In this document: one piece after another, positions 1-7,940 of the stretch
Layout: every line of letters starts with the position of its first letter
How positions within the stretch are numbered: the stretch's first letter is position 1
Source of the DNA: Epilithonimonas sp042695135
Lineage (GTDB): Bacteria; Bacteroidota; Bacteroidia; Flavobacteriales; Weeksellaceae
NCBI RefSeq assembly: GCF_042695135.1
Contig: NZ_CP170547.1
Span: forward strand, 186,001-250,000
DNA: 64,000 nt
Direction: 5' to 3'
Program-made: the position numbers and the translations under genes
The notes under the pieces: model-generated
What the model was told of the DNA's origin: nothing
Databases searched by the model: none
Seen by the model: the letters and a program-made list of their open reading frames with translations, nothing else

Positions 1-2731
1 TTGCATTATATCCAGTAGGAATAGCTAAATTTTCACTCTTATTTTCACTCATCGATTCTGTATTTAATTTAGAAAAAGAATGACTCCAAGCGAGTGTTTT
101 GTTATCGACTGGTTTTTCGCCTATCTCAACATTATAAACACTAGCCCAATGTTTCAAAACATCTTCAGTATTTAAAGCTGTATAATCGGGCATTGGTAAA
201 TATTTTGATTCTCTAGGGTCAATAGGTTCTGAAATTTTTTCACGAGAGTTCATTGCAAGCGTATGCATTTTAGAAGGTTGCGGAACTGCAAACTCGAACA
301 TCAGACGTTTTCCGTAGTTCCAGACCTGGTTTTTCATCAGTTTATCCACCCATCTGTAAACGCCTACGACGTGCTTATCACCTTTTCTATTATCAAAACC
401 GTGAGAGTTATTTTCTTCAAACTCTTCAACAATTTTCTCGATTCGTTCCTGATGAACTTTGGTAACCACTCTGTCCAAAGCTCTCGCCGTGACATCCTGA
501 GCCTGAGTAATCGCTTGTCTCATGCTTTCTTCTTTGTTGCGATGGTTGGCGTAGCTTGCACTTAATTGTGCAGAGAAATTTCCTCCAACACCGGTATTAT
601 AACTATAGCTAGTATTTGCGTTGATGCCTTTATCTGTTGCTTCCTGTAAAATTTTCGCCACTTCGGACTGCATTTCGAAACGGCTGGATGTGGTTGTATC
701 GGTCAGCTGTTCTCTTTCGGTATCGGAAGAAGAGGTCTCCGTCACCTCGCTTCTGCGTAATCTTCTTGTGGATTTTTCACGGTACTCACGGGCCATAATA
801 TTTTCGATAGCCGCTACTTCTCCTTCCACGTAAGCGTGTGTAGATTGTTCTACTTTGAGGTAATCTGCGATCCCTAATCTTTTGATTCCGAAACCTTTTG
901 GGATGAAAGAATTGTTTGTGCTGACTGGGGTGGTTGGAGTGTCTGGGTTATCCGGAGTGTCTGGATCATCATTGGGTGTATTGGTATCATATGGTGATAA
1001 ACTTGAGTCTCCAAAATAATGTCCTTCTGCTGCACTAGTAGAAACATTGGAATTTCTAATCATAGTAAGACCCAGAGAGTACTCATTCCCATCAGACAGT
1101 TTGATTGTTCCCTGCACAAAAAAAGCATTAGGATCCACAACTCCTACTGCTAGAAAAGTTTGATTATTAAAAAGTTTATAAGATCCATTAGTCGTTTGTA
1201 AAAAATAGGTATCATTAATATCCCCTGAAATTCCTCTGGTTTTATAGTTTGCGTTAATAATACTAATGGAAGAATCTAAAAATGTAATCAAAACACTCCA
1301 TTTATTCGGTGCTACAGCAATTGTTTTGGCTAAAAACTTTACACCTTCTGTTTTATCAGCAACACCTTTATTAACCGGAATCAAAACACCGCCAACGCTC
1401 ACATATTCTTGTTTTTCGATCTCTGTATTCTGATAAATTTCTTCATTCAGAGCGGATAATCTTTCATCGATCGTTTCAAGCATCTCTCCAAAGCTCAGGT
1501 TTTCGTCTTCCGGAAGAATGAACTGGTCATGATCTATTTCCAGAATGTTTTCTTGTGGGACATTGCCATTAGAGATCCCAGCCATATCTTCAGCAGGCAC
1601 ATACTCTCCTATTAATTTTGCAAATGATGTAAGGGAATCCTGTGATAATTTGGCTTGTAAAAAAGCAGTATCTCTTTCCTGTCTGAATTCAAATTCAAAA
1701 TCAGGAACTTCGGGTTTTGCTACCTGGCTCAAAGCTAACTTTTTAGCAGCTTCTGACATCTCTTCTGTAAATGTGGCCTCGACCTGCAAAAGCTGAGCAT
1801 CATAAGCCTCATAAAGCGGTTTTACAAGATCCTGATAATCTTTGAGAGCGAGATCATAGGATTTTGCATATTGCTTTCTGTAAATTTTTTCAGCTTTGGT
1901 AAGGTCTTTTTTCAGCTCTTGCAACTGCGATTTTTCATAAGAAGCTATAGCAACCTTTTGGCGTTTCAAATCAGATTCCGTCGGGAAATATGCTGTATTT
2001 GTACTTCCCGTAACATTATTGTTTGTCTCTCCTGAAACATTGTTGTTTGTCTCTCCACCACTAATGTAATCTGATGATCCAACATGACTAGCGCCAACAG
2101 TATAAGGATTTGCATTAATACCCACAGGAACAGAATCTACAAAAAGAGATTCCGGAAGGACAACTTTTGCAGTTGAGATTTCTTTTTCCTTTACTTTCTT
2201 CTTCTTTGTATCAACTTCTGTGGAAAAAGTATTGTAATTGTCAATATAGTGCAAAGTTTGCAACATCTGGGTTATAATCTCTTTAACATAAAAATCTTCC
2301 TGTACCAGAACCTGATAAATCAAACTATCCCAAAGAGAAGTAACAACTACCGCATCAGCAGTAAGATCAACTATTTGTTCAGATGTCAATGATTCATTTT
2401 CTATTAAAATCTTACTTAAATCATATAGATCTGTAAAATCTCTTTTTAGTGCCCCTTCAGTTCTATAGATTTTAGTTAAATCAAAACCATCTGTTTTTAC
2501 TTTGTCTGTCAGAAAATCTATTTTTGTCTTTCCTGATGATGCCCAGTCATTATTATTAAAAAAAGCATCAAAAACGCCTTTATTGAGATCTTCATCTCTG
2601 AAAATAAATTTTTTATTACCATCTCTTTTTGCCAACTGCGGGTTTCTAAGGCTTACGAAACGGAAAAGTGTTTGTGTGGCAGGATTGGATGTTACCTGCG
2701 AATTGTTATCTGGATTGGTTAAATCGCTCAT
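1..2731 (-). CDS. Large island protein with coiled coil, C-terminus outside window
   Basis: I do not recognise a named family. The frame is open from an ATG at 2731 to the window edge, giving about 910 residues with the C-terminus missing. No signal peptide or membrane segment is evident. A tandem 24-bp repeat at 2012-2059 encodes NNNVSGET/NNNVTGST (about residues 224-240). A charged, alanine-rich probable coiled coil follows (about 250-365), and a Pro/Asp/Thr linker with repeated DPDTPDNP lies near 580-605. A Ser/Thr/Arg-rich stretch after it leads into a helical region. It is last in the minus-strand run starting at 4735, after a 134-bp gap holding a small hairpin. Its neighbours suggest a structural part of a phage-tail-like or injection apparatus; that is inference. 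Confidence 0.6.
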   Translation of the reverse strand, partial: MSDLTNPDNNSQVTSNPATQTLFRFVSLRNPQLAKRDGNKKFIFRDEDLNKGVFDAFFNNNDWASSGKTKIDFLTDKVKTDGFDLTKIYRTEGALKRDFTDLYDLSKILIENESLTSEQIVDLTADAVVVTSLWDSLIYQVLVQEDFYVKEIITQMLQTLHYIDNYNTFSTEVDTKKKKVKEKEISTAKVVLPESLFVDSVPVGINANPYTVGASHVGSSDYISGGETNNNVSGETNNNVTGSTNTAYFPTESDLKRQKVAIASYEKSQLQELKKDLTKAEKIYRKQYAKSYDLALKDYQDLVKPLYEAYDAQLLQVEATFTEEMSEAAKKLALSQVAKPEVPDFEFEFRQERDTAFLQAKLSQDSLTSFAKLIGEYVPAEDMAGISNGNVPQENILEIDHDQFILPEDENLSFGEMLETIDERLSALNEEIYQNTEIEKQEYVSVGGVLIPVNKGVADKTEGVKFLAKTIAVAPNKWSVLITFLDSSISIINANYKTRGISGDINDTYFLQTTNGSYKLFNNQTFLAVGVVDPNAFFVQGTIKLSDGNEYSLGLTMIRNSNVSTSAAEGHYFGDSSLSPYDTNTPNDDPDTPDNPDTPTTPVSTNNSFIPKGFGIKRLGIADYLKVEQSTHAYVEGEVAAIENIMAREYREKSTRRLRRSEVTETSSSDTEREQLTDTTTSSRFEMQSEVAKILQEATDKGINANTSYSYNTGVGGNFSAQLSASYANHRNKEESMRQAITQAQDVTARALDRVVTKVHQERIEKIVEEFEENNSHGFDNRKGDKHVVGVYRWVDKLMKNQVWNYGKRLMFEFAVPQPSKMHTLAMNSREKISEPIDPRESKYLPMPDYTALNTEDVLKHWASVYNVEIGEKPVDNKTLAWSHSFSKLNTESMSENKSENLAIPTGYNA
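2012..2059. repeat. Two tandem 24-bp units inside the large island gene
   Basis: Two adjacent 24-bp units, 2012-2035 and 2036-2059, differ at only a few bases. They encode an Asn/Ser/Gly/Thr-rich octapeptide repeat, so copy number could vary by slippage without breaking the frame. Confidence 0.7.
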
Positions 2732-2842
2732 TTTGTTTGTTTTTTAATTGTTGTTTGTTTTGTTTTTTGGACATTTCTCTGGCTGTTCCAATATTTGTAG
2801 TGACTGGAATATCTTTAAGAAATGATATTGTTGTTGTTTAAT

Positions 2843-2858
2843 TTCTCGTGTGCGAGAA
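2843..2858. other. Short hairpin between the 60-residue gene and the large gene
   Basis: TTCTCG/CGAGAA arms around a 4-base loop lie just downstream of the 60-residue gene. No good T tract follows on the minus strand, so this may be a weak attenuator or processing site rather than a terminator. Confidence 0.3.
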
Positions 2859-2865
2859 GGGCAAA

Positions 2866-3048
2866 TTATTCTGTGAGATTATGTTCTGAGATGTAATCTT
2901 CCAGTTCCTGTTCTGTGTCGAACTCTACGCCTACAGCATCTCCTGCAGGATAGGTGGGAAACTCCGATGAGTTATTATTGAGTTTAAAAATTATTGCTTT
3001 AGACTCTTCATCATACACCAATGCATATTTTTTTGTAAGTATTTTCAT
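2866..3048 (-). CDS. Small hypothetical protein (60 aa) of the appendage operon
   Basis: Unknown function. The 60-residue protein starts MKILTKKYALVYDEE and is acidic toward its C-terminus, which ends in a short helix. It has no signal peptide, cysteines or membrane segment. It follows the 345-residue gene by 12 bp in the same direction, so the two are probably co-translated. Its position among structural-looking genes suggests a small accessory or chaperone-like part; the sequence itself gives no function. Confidence 0.6.
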   Translation of the reverse strand: MKILTKKYALVYDEESKAIIFKLNNNSSEFPTYPAGDAVGVEFDTEQELEDYISEHNLTE

Positions 3049-3060
3049 CGTTTTTGAATT

Positions 3061-4098
3061 TTAAGAAAATGATAAAGTTATTCCTAACCCACTTGTAGCC
3101 GCACTTCCAGTTATCTTTGTAATCGCAGCTAAAGCCGTTCTGATTGGTTTATTGGTATCAGGATCTTCGTAAGCCGAGTCATAAGTTGATCCACTAAATT
3201 GCATTTTTTTATTTACTGATGTGACTGATGTTACTTTGTTAGCAAAATCAATAAGAAACCTTGATAATGCCGTCCCTGTAAGTTTTGTTCCTGTATTTAT
3301 TCCATGATAGTAGATAAAATCAACATTAAAACCTCCTCCATCTGAAATTACTTGCGGAAAATTAGCTCCTCCTGTATAAGTAACAGATGTTCCAGCAAAA
3401 TCTCCCATATTTACCGACATTCTATTAGGGTTACCATTCCAGAATTTTCTTAAATCTAGTCCAATTATTAATCCTGATAATTGCCTTAATTCCGGAAAAT
3501 TTGAAATCTGAGAAAACTCGTCATTGATTGTGGAATTGAAAGTTACGTTTACATACAATCTTGTTAAAGCCTGTAAACCTTTCAAAGCTGAGGTATAGGT
3601 TCCTGAGAACATTCTTAATTTTGGTAAATAAGATACATCCTGACTCGGGCTAATACCTGCATGCAAGCTTCTAATATTATAAAAAGCAGTCACTGTCGTT
3701 AATTCCGGGTGTGGGAGTTTGAATATCATATTATTCAAACTTCCATTAGCATACTTCCACGTAACAGTAAATGAAGTAATCGTCGAATATCCTGGAAAAA
3801 AAATGTAAGCTGGATTACTTGAATTAGAAGGATTTAGATAATCGTCCTGAGAGTCTGAAATATCTCTTATTACTGATGCAACATTTTCTCCCGTCGTAAT
3901 TTTATTCACTATATCCTTAAAATAAACCATAAAATAATTTTGACTGGAATTTACTGTAAAGGTGTAAGCTATATTAAATCCAGAGGATGATGGTTTTACT
4001 ATGTCTAATATAATATTAGGATTCCCAGAAACAACCTGTCTGTTTTTATTTATCCCTAAAACAATAGGCGTGATTCCGTCTTTATATTTTTTACTCAT
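3061..4098 (-). CDS. Putative appendage/tail protein (345 aa)
   Basis: I do not recognise the family. The 345-residue protein has no signal peptide and is rich in Ser, Thr, Asn, Gly and aromatics, with many short predicted beta strands and few charges. The middle (about 130-260) has irregular leucine-spaced segments that look like a leucine-rich or beta-solenoid fold. Such composition is common in phage tail fibres and adhesins. It sits 3 bp after the 130-residue gene and 12 bp before the 60-residue gene, so it belongs to the operon driven from about 4780. A role as a fibre or receptor-binding subunit is inference from composition and context. Confidence 0.55.
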   Translation of the reverse strand: MSKKYKDGITPIVLGINKNRQVVSGNPNIILDIVKPSSSGFNIAYTFTVNSSQNYFMVYFKDIVNKITTGENVASVIRDISDSQDDYLNPSNSSNPAYIFFPGYSTITSFTVTWKYANGSLNNMIFKLPHPELTTVTAFYNIRSLHAGISPSQDVSYLPKLRMFSGTYTSALKGLQALTRLYVNVTFNSTINDEFSQISNFPELRQLSGLIIGLDLRKFWNGNPNRMSVNMGDFAGTSVTYTGGANFPQVISDGGGFNVDFIYYHGINTGTKLTGTALSRFLIDFANKVTSVTSVNKKMQFSGSTYDSAYEDPDTNKPIRTALAAITKITGSAATSGLGITLSFS

Positions 4099-4101
4099 TT
4101 T

Positions 4102-4494
4102 TTAAGGCATTACATTTATTATTTTAACTGCATTTTTTTGCTCAGCACTCAATCCATTCCATACAGCAGTTGTTACTGTCCACTCTGTAAGCTGGACGCC
4201 GTTGAATAAAGCTCTCTGTACCTCTGTCCCTGTAGACGAACCGTTACTGGTCTGAACATAATAATCACCCCTTTTTATTGCTAGATTTGTCAATTCTGTC
4301 AAGTTTGGTGGGTTTTGTGTTCCATATTTTAAATTTGAAATCGGAGCAAAAGTCGTATTTAAGTTGATGTCCAGACTTTCTGCAGGGATCAAATCTTCCT
4401 TATGCCAATAGGAATCCATCCATTCATAAAAAGCATCCTGATCTGGTGTATCATTGGTTTCAAAGTAGGTTTTTAGTACTGTTTTTGTTGTCAT
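4102..4494 (-). CDS. Phage-tail-associated-like protein (130 aa)
   Basis: The N-terminal 40 residues (KTVLKTYFETNDTPDQ, then a YEWMDSYWHKEDLIP-type segment) resemble, from memory, a module found at the start of tail-fibre or base-plate-associated proteins in Bacteroidota prophages and contractile tail-like loci: an FxTGxxPTxxxFxxLIDSxxHKxD pattern. The rest (about 60-130) is Thr/Asn rich without recognised motifs. It lies 19 bp after the 73-residue gene and 3 bp before the 345-residue gene. This is the main sequence hint that the operon is phage- or tail-derived; the assignment rests on recalled similarity and needs a profile search. Confidence 0.5.
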   Translation of the reverse strand: MTTKTVLKTYFETNDTPDQDAFYEWMDSYWHKEDLIPAESLDINLNTTFAPISNLKYGTQNPPNLTELTNLAIKRGDYYVQTSNGSSTGTEVQRALFNGVQLTEWTVTTAVWNGLSAEQKNAVKIINVMP

Positions 4495-4513
4495 TTTGTT
4501 AAAATTTAAAGTG

Positions 4514-4735
4514 TTAATAAATAATGTTTTCGTTATAATCTTCCCGAAAGAAGTTTTCTATCTCATCCAGATCATATTCATAATCCAGATCTGTGTTCTC
4601 AATATCTTCCCACTCGATGCTGTAGATCGGTTCGTGGGAAAATTTTTCTATGGTGTTTTCTAATGTGTTTTGCATTTTAATATTTTGTGATTGGGTAATA
4701 GTGGTTTTCATCAGCTTTTTACGGCTAACATTCAA
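4514..4735 (-). CDS. Small acidic hypothetical protein (73 aa), first gene of the operon
   Basis: Unknown function. The protein has a basic N-terminus and a strongly acidic, Tyr/Asp/Glu-rich C-terminal half (about 40-73). An internal ATG at 4711 is an alternative start. It is the first gene after the palindrome/-7 promoter at 4787-4821, and the 130-residue gene follows by 19 bp. Acidic first genes in such loci can be chaperones or anti-regulators, but nothing in the sequence decides this. Confidence 0.5.
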   Translation of the reverse strand: MNVSRKKLMKTTITQSQNIKMQNTLENTIEKFSHEPIYSIEWEDIENTDLDYEYDLDEIENFFREDYNENIIY

Positions 4736-4786
4736 GTTGATTTTTAAAAGTGATTTGATTATTTAATTAAGGCCTTAATTATAATC

Positions 4787-4821
4787 CAAAAGTAGTTGGC
4801 GCTAACGCCAAAACTCGTCGT
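4787..4821 (-). promoter_or_regulatory. Shared palindromic promoter, copy 1 (before the appendage operon)
   Basis: The 17-bp near-palindrome at 4805-4821 reads ACGACGAGTTTTGGCGT on the minus strand. A 10-bp spacer follows, then a TACTTTTG box (4794-4787) matching the Bacteroidota -7 consensus TAnnTTTG. The palindrome is centred where the -33 element would lie. The first ATG (4735) is about 50 bp downstream. The same arrangement and spacing occur at four other places in this island. Confidence 0.75.
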
Positions 4822-4846
4822 AATAAATTTTATTTTTTGTCTTCAT
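4802..4846 (-). CDS. Possible 14-residue leader peptide between tandem promoter copies
   Basis: A 14-codon frame, MKTKNKIYYDEFWR followed by TAG, begins about 30 bp after the -7 box of promoter copy 2. It runs through the palindrome of copy 1, whose bases encode its last residues. There is no strong ribosome binding site and it may be chance. Its first half matches the sequence encoding the C-terminus of the patatin gene (KNKI), because about 35 bp around the palindrome is duplicated there. Confidence 0.15.
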   Translation of the reverse strand: MKTKNKIYYDEFWR

Positions 4847-4875
4847 CAATTGTGTTTTGTCCTTTTTCTATAAGC

Positions 4876-4910
4876 CAAAGATATTCTGCGGAGACGCCAA
4901 AACTCGTCGT
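4876..4910 (-). promoter_or_regulatory. Shared palindromic promoter, copy 2 (tandem, behind the patatin gene)
   Basis: The palindrome at 4894-4910 has the same 17 bases as copy 1. A 10-bp spacer and TATCTTTG (4883-4876, matching TAnnTTTG) follow. It lies 1 bp beyond the patatin stop codon and 73 bp upstream of copy 1. The appendage operon therefore seems to have two promoters in series, or one is a decoy or regulator-binding site. Confidence 0.7.
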
Positions 4911-4911
4911 G

Positions 4912-5955
4912 TTATATTTTATTTTTAATTAATTTATCCGCGATTTGGTTCAGCAATATGTTATTCTCCTCCACATAGAATAATCCTGCCTGTATAAGAG
5001 CTTCCAGGTTTTTCTTTTTCACATTATCCATCTCCGGAGAAGCGGTTTTGAGGGAAGGATTGATCCTGTAATAATTCTGCTGATTGCGTTTTCCCAAAGT
5101 CATAAACATCTGGCTGAGTTGATAATCCACCGTCTCGGCATTGGCAGAAAGCAGAATATCTATAATTGGCCCTACCCAGGCGAGCTTTCCGATGTTTCGA
5201 TATTTCTTGATTGGGTAAGTTTTCATTTCCGTCCCTGTTCCAATAGAGACAATCATCATATCGTTTACAGACGGATAATTTGGTTTGAAGGGGTTTTGGA
5301 AGATCGTTGCAAAAGGCATTTTTCTGGCTTCTGCATAGGCGCACAGAGCAGGATTATTGGCAAACATTCCGCCGTCTATAAGACTGAAAAATTGTCCGTA
5401 TTTTGATTTGATCTGAACCGGCGCAAAATAAGTCGGTGCCGCAGAAGTTGCACGGCAAACATCCCTCACCAAAAAATTCTGCTGGCTTTGCTGGGCATTA
5501 ATTGTATTAAAGAGTTTTGCCTTTCTGTTCTCGATATCATAGCTGGTGATGAGTGATGGTTTTATAAAATCCTTGAGTTCCAGATCTCCGAAAAAATCCT
5601 TGAGCTGTCTCTCCAGATTGTCCTGAGAAATACGTTCGCTGAACAATCCAAACGGATTCACAAGGCTTTCCCAAAGAGAAACATTGAAGATGTCTCCTCC
5701 TTTTTCGGTATAAAGTTCAAAAGCTTTTTTGATGGAATATCTGGCTTTTTTATTCTCATCAGGATAGAGTAAAACTGAGGCGAGGATTCCGCCGGTGCTG
5801 CTTCCCGCAATCATATCGAAGTAGTCTCCGAGTTTTGCATTCGGATGGTCTTTCTGCTGCAGAAGTTCTTCCAAATAACGGAGTATGATGCAGGAAATAA
5901 TCCCTCTGATACCGCCGCCATCCAAAGAAAGTATCGTTATCTTTTTCATTTGCAT
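4912..5955 (-). CDS. Patatin-like phospholipase
   Basis: Predicted lipid acyl hydrolase (Ser-Asp dyad) of the patatin family, 347 residues. Visible motifs are the oxyanion hole DGGGIRG (12-18), the nucleophile elbow GSSTG with Ser53, and the catalytic Asp194 in DGG. A second ATG at 5949 gives MKKITIL and is an equally good start. There is no signal peptide, so it is cytosolic or delivered by a dedicated machine. It has its own copy of the shared palindromic promoter 40 bp upstream. Patatin lipases are known as bacterial effectors and as phage-defence effectors (CapV type). No cyclic-nucleotide synthase is nearby, so the toxin and appendage neighbours favour an effector or lysis role; that part is inference. 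Confidence 0.85.
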   Translation of the reverse strand: MQMKKITILSLDGGGIRGIISCIILRYLEELLQQKDHPNAKLGDYFDMIAGSSTGGILASVLLYPDENKKARYSIKKAFELYTEKGGDIFNVSLWESLVNPFGLFSERISQDNLERQLKDFFGDLELKDFIKPSLITSYDIENRKAKLFNTINAQQSQQNFLVRDVCRATSAAPTYFAPVQIKSKYGQFFSLIDGGMFANNPALCAYAEARKMPFATIFQNPFKPNYPSVNDMMIVSIGTGTEMKTYPIKKYRNIGKLAWVGPIIDILLSANAETVDYQLSQMFMTLGKRNQQNYYRINPSLKTASPEMDNVKKKNLEALIQAGLFYVEENNILLNQIADKLIKNKI

Positions 5956-5977
5956 AATATGTATTGATTTGATATTA

Positions 5978-6012
5978 CAAAAGTAGATGTGGATAGCGAC
6001 AGAAGTTGACGT
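5978..6012 (-). promoter_or_regulatory. Shared palindromic promoter, copy 3 (patatin gene)
   Basis: Minus-strand palindrome ACGTCAACTTCTGTCGC at 5996-6012, a 10-bp spacer, then TACTTTTG at 5985-5978. The palindrome is more divergent than the others but the layout is identical. The patatin ATG is 22-28 bp beyond the -7 box. Confidence 0.7.
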
Positions 6013-6039
6013 GATATATTTTGTTTTGGATTTTTTGAA

Positions 6040-6071
6040 AAGAAAAAGCCGATCAAAAAAATGAACGGCTT
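6040..6071 (-). terminator. Terminator after the 123-residue gene
   Basis: On the minus strand AAGCCGTTC pairs imperfectly with GATCGGCTT around a T-rich loop and is followed by a T-rich run. It lies 19 bp past the stop at 6090 and before the patatin promoter, isolating that unit. Confidence 0.65.
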
Positions 6072-6089
6072 GTAAATATTTATTTTGTT

Positions 6090-6461
6090 TTAAGGCTTGG
6101 TTGTTTTGGACTTCGGAGAGTCATCTATATTCACGCCCCAGTCTGCCAGTTTTTTGGGATTGTCCCCGAAGGTGGCTTTCAGCAGGGCGATGCTTTGCTT
6201 CACGGCTTTGGTTATATCCGGCATCTGCAGGTCTCTTGCGGCGTACTGCTTCTCCATCTCTCCTTTGTGAAACTCGGCGTCTGTATGGGCCTGGAGACCG
6301 ACGGCTATTTTGGGGCCTGTTGTTTTCCAGTCGATGTCGTCTAACAGCAGCAGTGGGCTTTGTCCGCCTAATTCTAAATGCTTGTCATAAATCTTTTGGG
6401 CTACGTCGAGATTTTCTTTTGGGTTTTTACCAAGGACTACCCTTCCTTTTGTTCTACTCAT
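6090..6461 (-). CDS. Conserved hypothetical protein (123 aa)
   Basis: Unknown function. Helical, charged 123-residue protein beginning MSRTKGRVVLGKNPKENLDVA. The middle carries a LGGQSPLLLLDDIDW segment, and the C-terminus ends in a Lys/Ser/Thr tail. Upstream reading frame exists to 6686 but is low-complexity and hydrophobic and runs into the 21-bp repeat, so I take the ATG at 6461. There is no signal peptide. It has its own terminator and no copy of the island palindrome; its relation to the effector genes is unclear. Confidence 0.65.
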   Translation of the reverse strand: MSRTKGRVVLGKNPKENLDVAQKIYDKHLELGGQSPLLLLDDIDWKTTGPKIAVGLQAHTDAEFHKGEMEKQYAARDLQMPDITKAVKQSIALLKATFGDNPKKLADWGVNIDDSPKSKTTKP

Positions 6462-6879
6462 TTGTGTGGTTTTTATTGTTGATATTAGTAAACGAATACA
6501 CACAAATATATTAAAATAATCATAGGCAGGATGCAAATCAGCAATATTTTTTATCGAAATAGTCAACAGAAAACAAAAATAATGAATTCCTTGGTATATT
6601 CTTTTTAATGTAAGAAATGGCAAATCTATTAATGGAAATGGCAAATCATATTTTGGATTTGACAATTCCATCATTGGAAACAACATATTTATTAGCGGAA
6701 ATGGCGAATCTTATATTGGATCTGGCGATTCCATTATTGGAAATGGCATATCTGATATTGGAGATTGTATGTCTCTTATCTGCAACATCGAATATCATAG
6801 ATGGTTGTATCAACCGCATTAATTTTATTTATGTTAAAGCACAGGTTGCAAATCTATGCTATTTGGGAGTAATATAGAA
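6462..6879. other. Gene-free stretch with a minisatellite
   Basis: 418 bp between two minus-strand genes. It contains the 21-bp tandem repeat (6615-6782) and, near 6503-6510, a minus-strand TATATTTG that may be the -7 box of the 123-residue gene. I see no convincing gene. Confidence 0.6.
6615..6782. repeat. Eight degenerate 21-bp tandem repeats
   Basis: Eight consecutive 21-base units start at 6615, typified by AAATGGCAAATC followed by a T/A-rich half ending in TTGG. Divergence alternates between two unit types (AAATGGC... and ATCTGGC...), suggesting duplication as 42-bp pairs. On the plus strand the units read as Leu/Ile-rich heptads from 6617 to 6877 (MANLLMEM-type), but that frame has no clear ribosome binding site and ends in ordinary sequence, so I call DNA repeat rather than gene. 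Confidence 0.75.
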
Positions 6880-7845
6880 TTATTCATTTTTTGTTTGTTT
6901 TAAAATGAATTTTTCTAATTTATTGACATCAATAATGTCCGAATCAATAGAAAAACAAATTAATTTTTTATCATTTTCATAAATATACCAAGTGGTTTTG
7001 CTTTTATAGGGATTGAAAACTAAAATACCGTTCCACTTTTCCCATCTACTAAATGATTGGGTGTGCTTTATGTTATCACCTATTATTCTTTCTACACTTT
7101 TTAGAACAGTATTATCATCATTTTTTTCAAAATTCAAAACCAATTTAGAAGAATGTCCGTCTTCCGATATATATGTTTTTTGAAATTGATTTTTAGAATC
7201 AGATTCTGAAGGTTCATAACGTTTCAAAGTGCCTTGATGACTAGATATAATGTTGGCATTTTTTAATATTAATTTCTCTTCTTCAGTTTTAATTTTTAAG
7301 TACCTCTCTATGGTAGGGAAGCCTGTATAGATATTTTCTAAAAATCGAAATGATATTAGTTTTCTTAATTTTGAATAATTTAATCCAACATTTATAATGT
7401 AATCATTTTTATTTCTTCGTTCACTAATTAAAATCTTTGCGTTAACAAATTTTTCAGTTTTACTATTGCTATCGGATGGAAATTCTTCGATTAATATTTG
7501 CTTTAATTCTACACGATTCCAATCTATTCTCAATTTTTTATCATCATTCAAATAATCTTTTCTGCAGTCAAGAAAACTTCTAAGAATATTATCTTTATAA
7601 CTTGTATTATAATATTTATAATTTGAGCTGTCCGTCAATTTGTTATAACTCAATGTATCTCCTTTTATTAGGTAGGTCGTGATATATTGGTCATAAGTTT
7701 CAAACTTATCATAAAATGAATTCAAATTATCATCCTTCAAATAGCTGACAATATCTTTTATATCATTTTCGATATTCTGTTTACTTTGTGAAAACAACAT
7801 CATGCTCATTCCACAAGTAATCAATAAAGAAAAAAAGCTTTTCAT
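6880..7845 (-). CDS. Secreted hypothetical protein (321 aa)
   Basis: Function unknown. The N-terminus MKSFFSLLITCGMSMMLFSQS is a signal peptide, with cleavage likely near residue 19. The mature part is hydrophilic and Lys/Asn/Asp rich, with alternating helices and strands and no cysteine pair or catalytic motif I recognise. It sits at the end of the toxin/immunity array, 95 bp beyond the second candidate immunity gene with a hairpin between them. It could be an extra, periplasmic immunity or receptor-type protein, but this is only positional. Confidence 0.6.
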   Translation of the reverse strand: MKSFFSLLITCGMSMMLFSQSKQNIENDIKDIVSYLKDDNLNSFYDKFETYDQYITTYLIKGDTLSYNKLTDSSNYKYYNTSYKDNILRSFLDCRKDYLNDDKKLRIDWNRVELKQILIEEFPSDSNSKTEKFVNAKILISERRNKNDYIINVGLNYSKLRKLISFRFLENIYTGFPTIERYLKIKTEEEKLILKNANIISSHQGTLKRYEPSESDSKNQFQKTYISEDGHSSKLVLNFEKNDDNTVLKSVERIIGDNIKHTQSFSRWEKWNGILVFNPYKSKTTWYIYENDKKLICFSIDSDIIDVNKLEKFILKQTKNE

Positions 7846-7889
7846 CTTATAACAATTTATTAAATATTAATATTACGGTTATTTTTTAT

Positions 7890-7924
7890 AAAAAACCACT
7901 TCTTATTATTTTCGGAAGTAGTTT
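7890..7924 (-). terminator. Terminator after the second candidate immunity gene
   Basis: Minus strand: AAACTACTTC pairs with GAAGTGGTTT (one mismatch) and is followed by TTTTATAAAA. It lies 17 bp after the stop of the gene at 7941-8438. Confidence 0.55.
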
Positions 7925-7940
7925 GTTTTTAAGTATTATG

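Noticed and set aside
263..833. Plus-strand frames opposite the large island gene
   Set aside because: Shadows of the long minus-strand frame; Ser/Cys/Phe-rich composition typical of antisense reading.
4912..5955. Patatin as a CBASS/CapV phage-defence effector
   Set aside because: No cyclic-nucleotide synthase or accessory CBASS gene lies in the window; it shares its promoter with toxin and lysin genes instead.
6462..6686. N-terminal extension of the 123-residue protein
   Set aside because: Hydrophobic, low-complexity sequence reaching into the repeat; the ATG at 6461 starts the charged, conserved-looking protein.
6617..6877. Plus-strand frame of 86 Leu/Ile-rich residues
   Set aside because: It is generated by the 21-bp tandem repeat, has no clear ribosome binding site and lies antisense to the local gene direction. 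Kept as a repeat.
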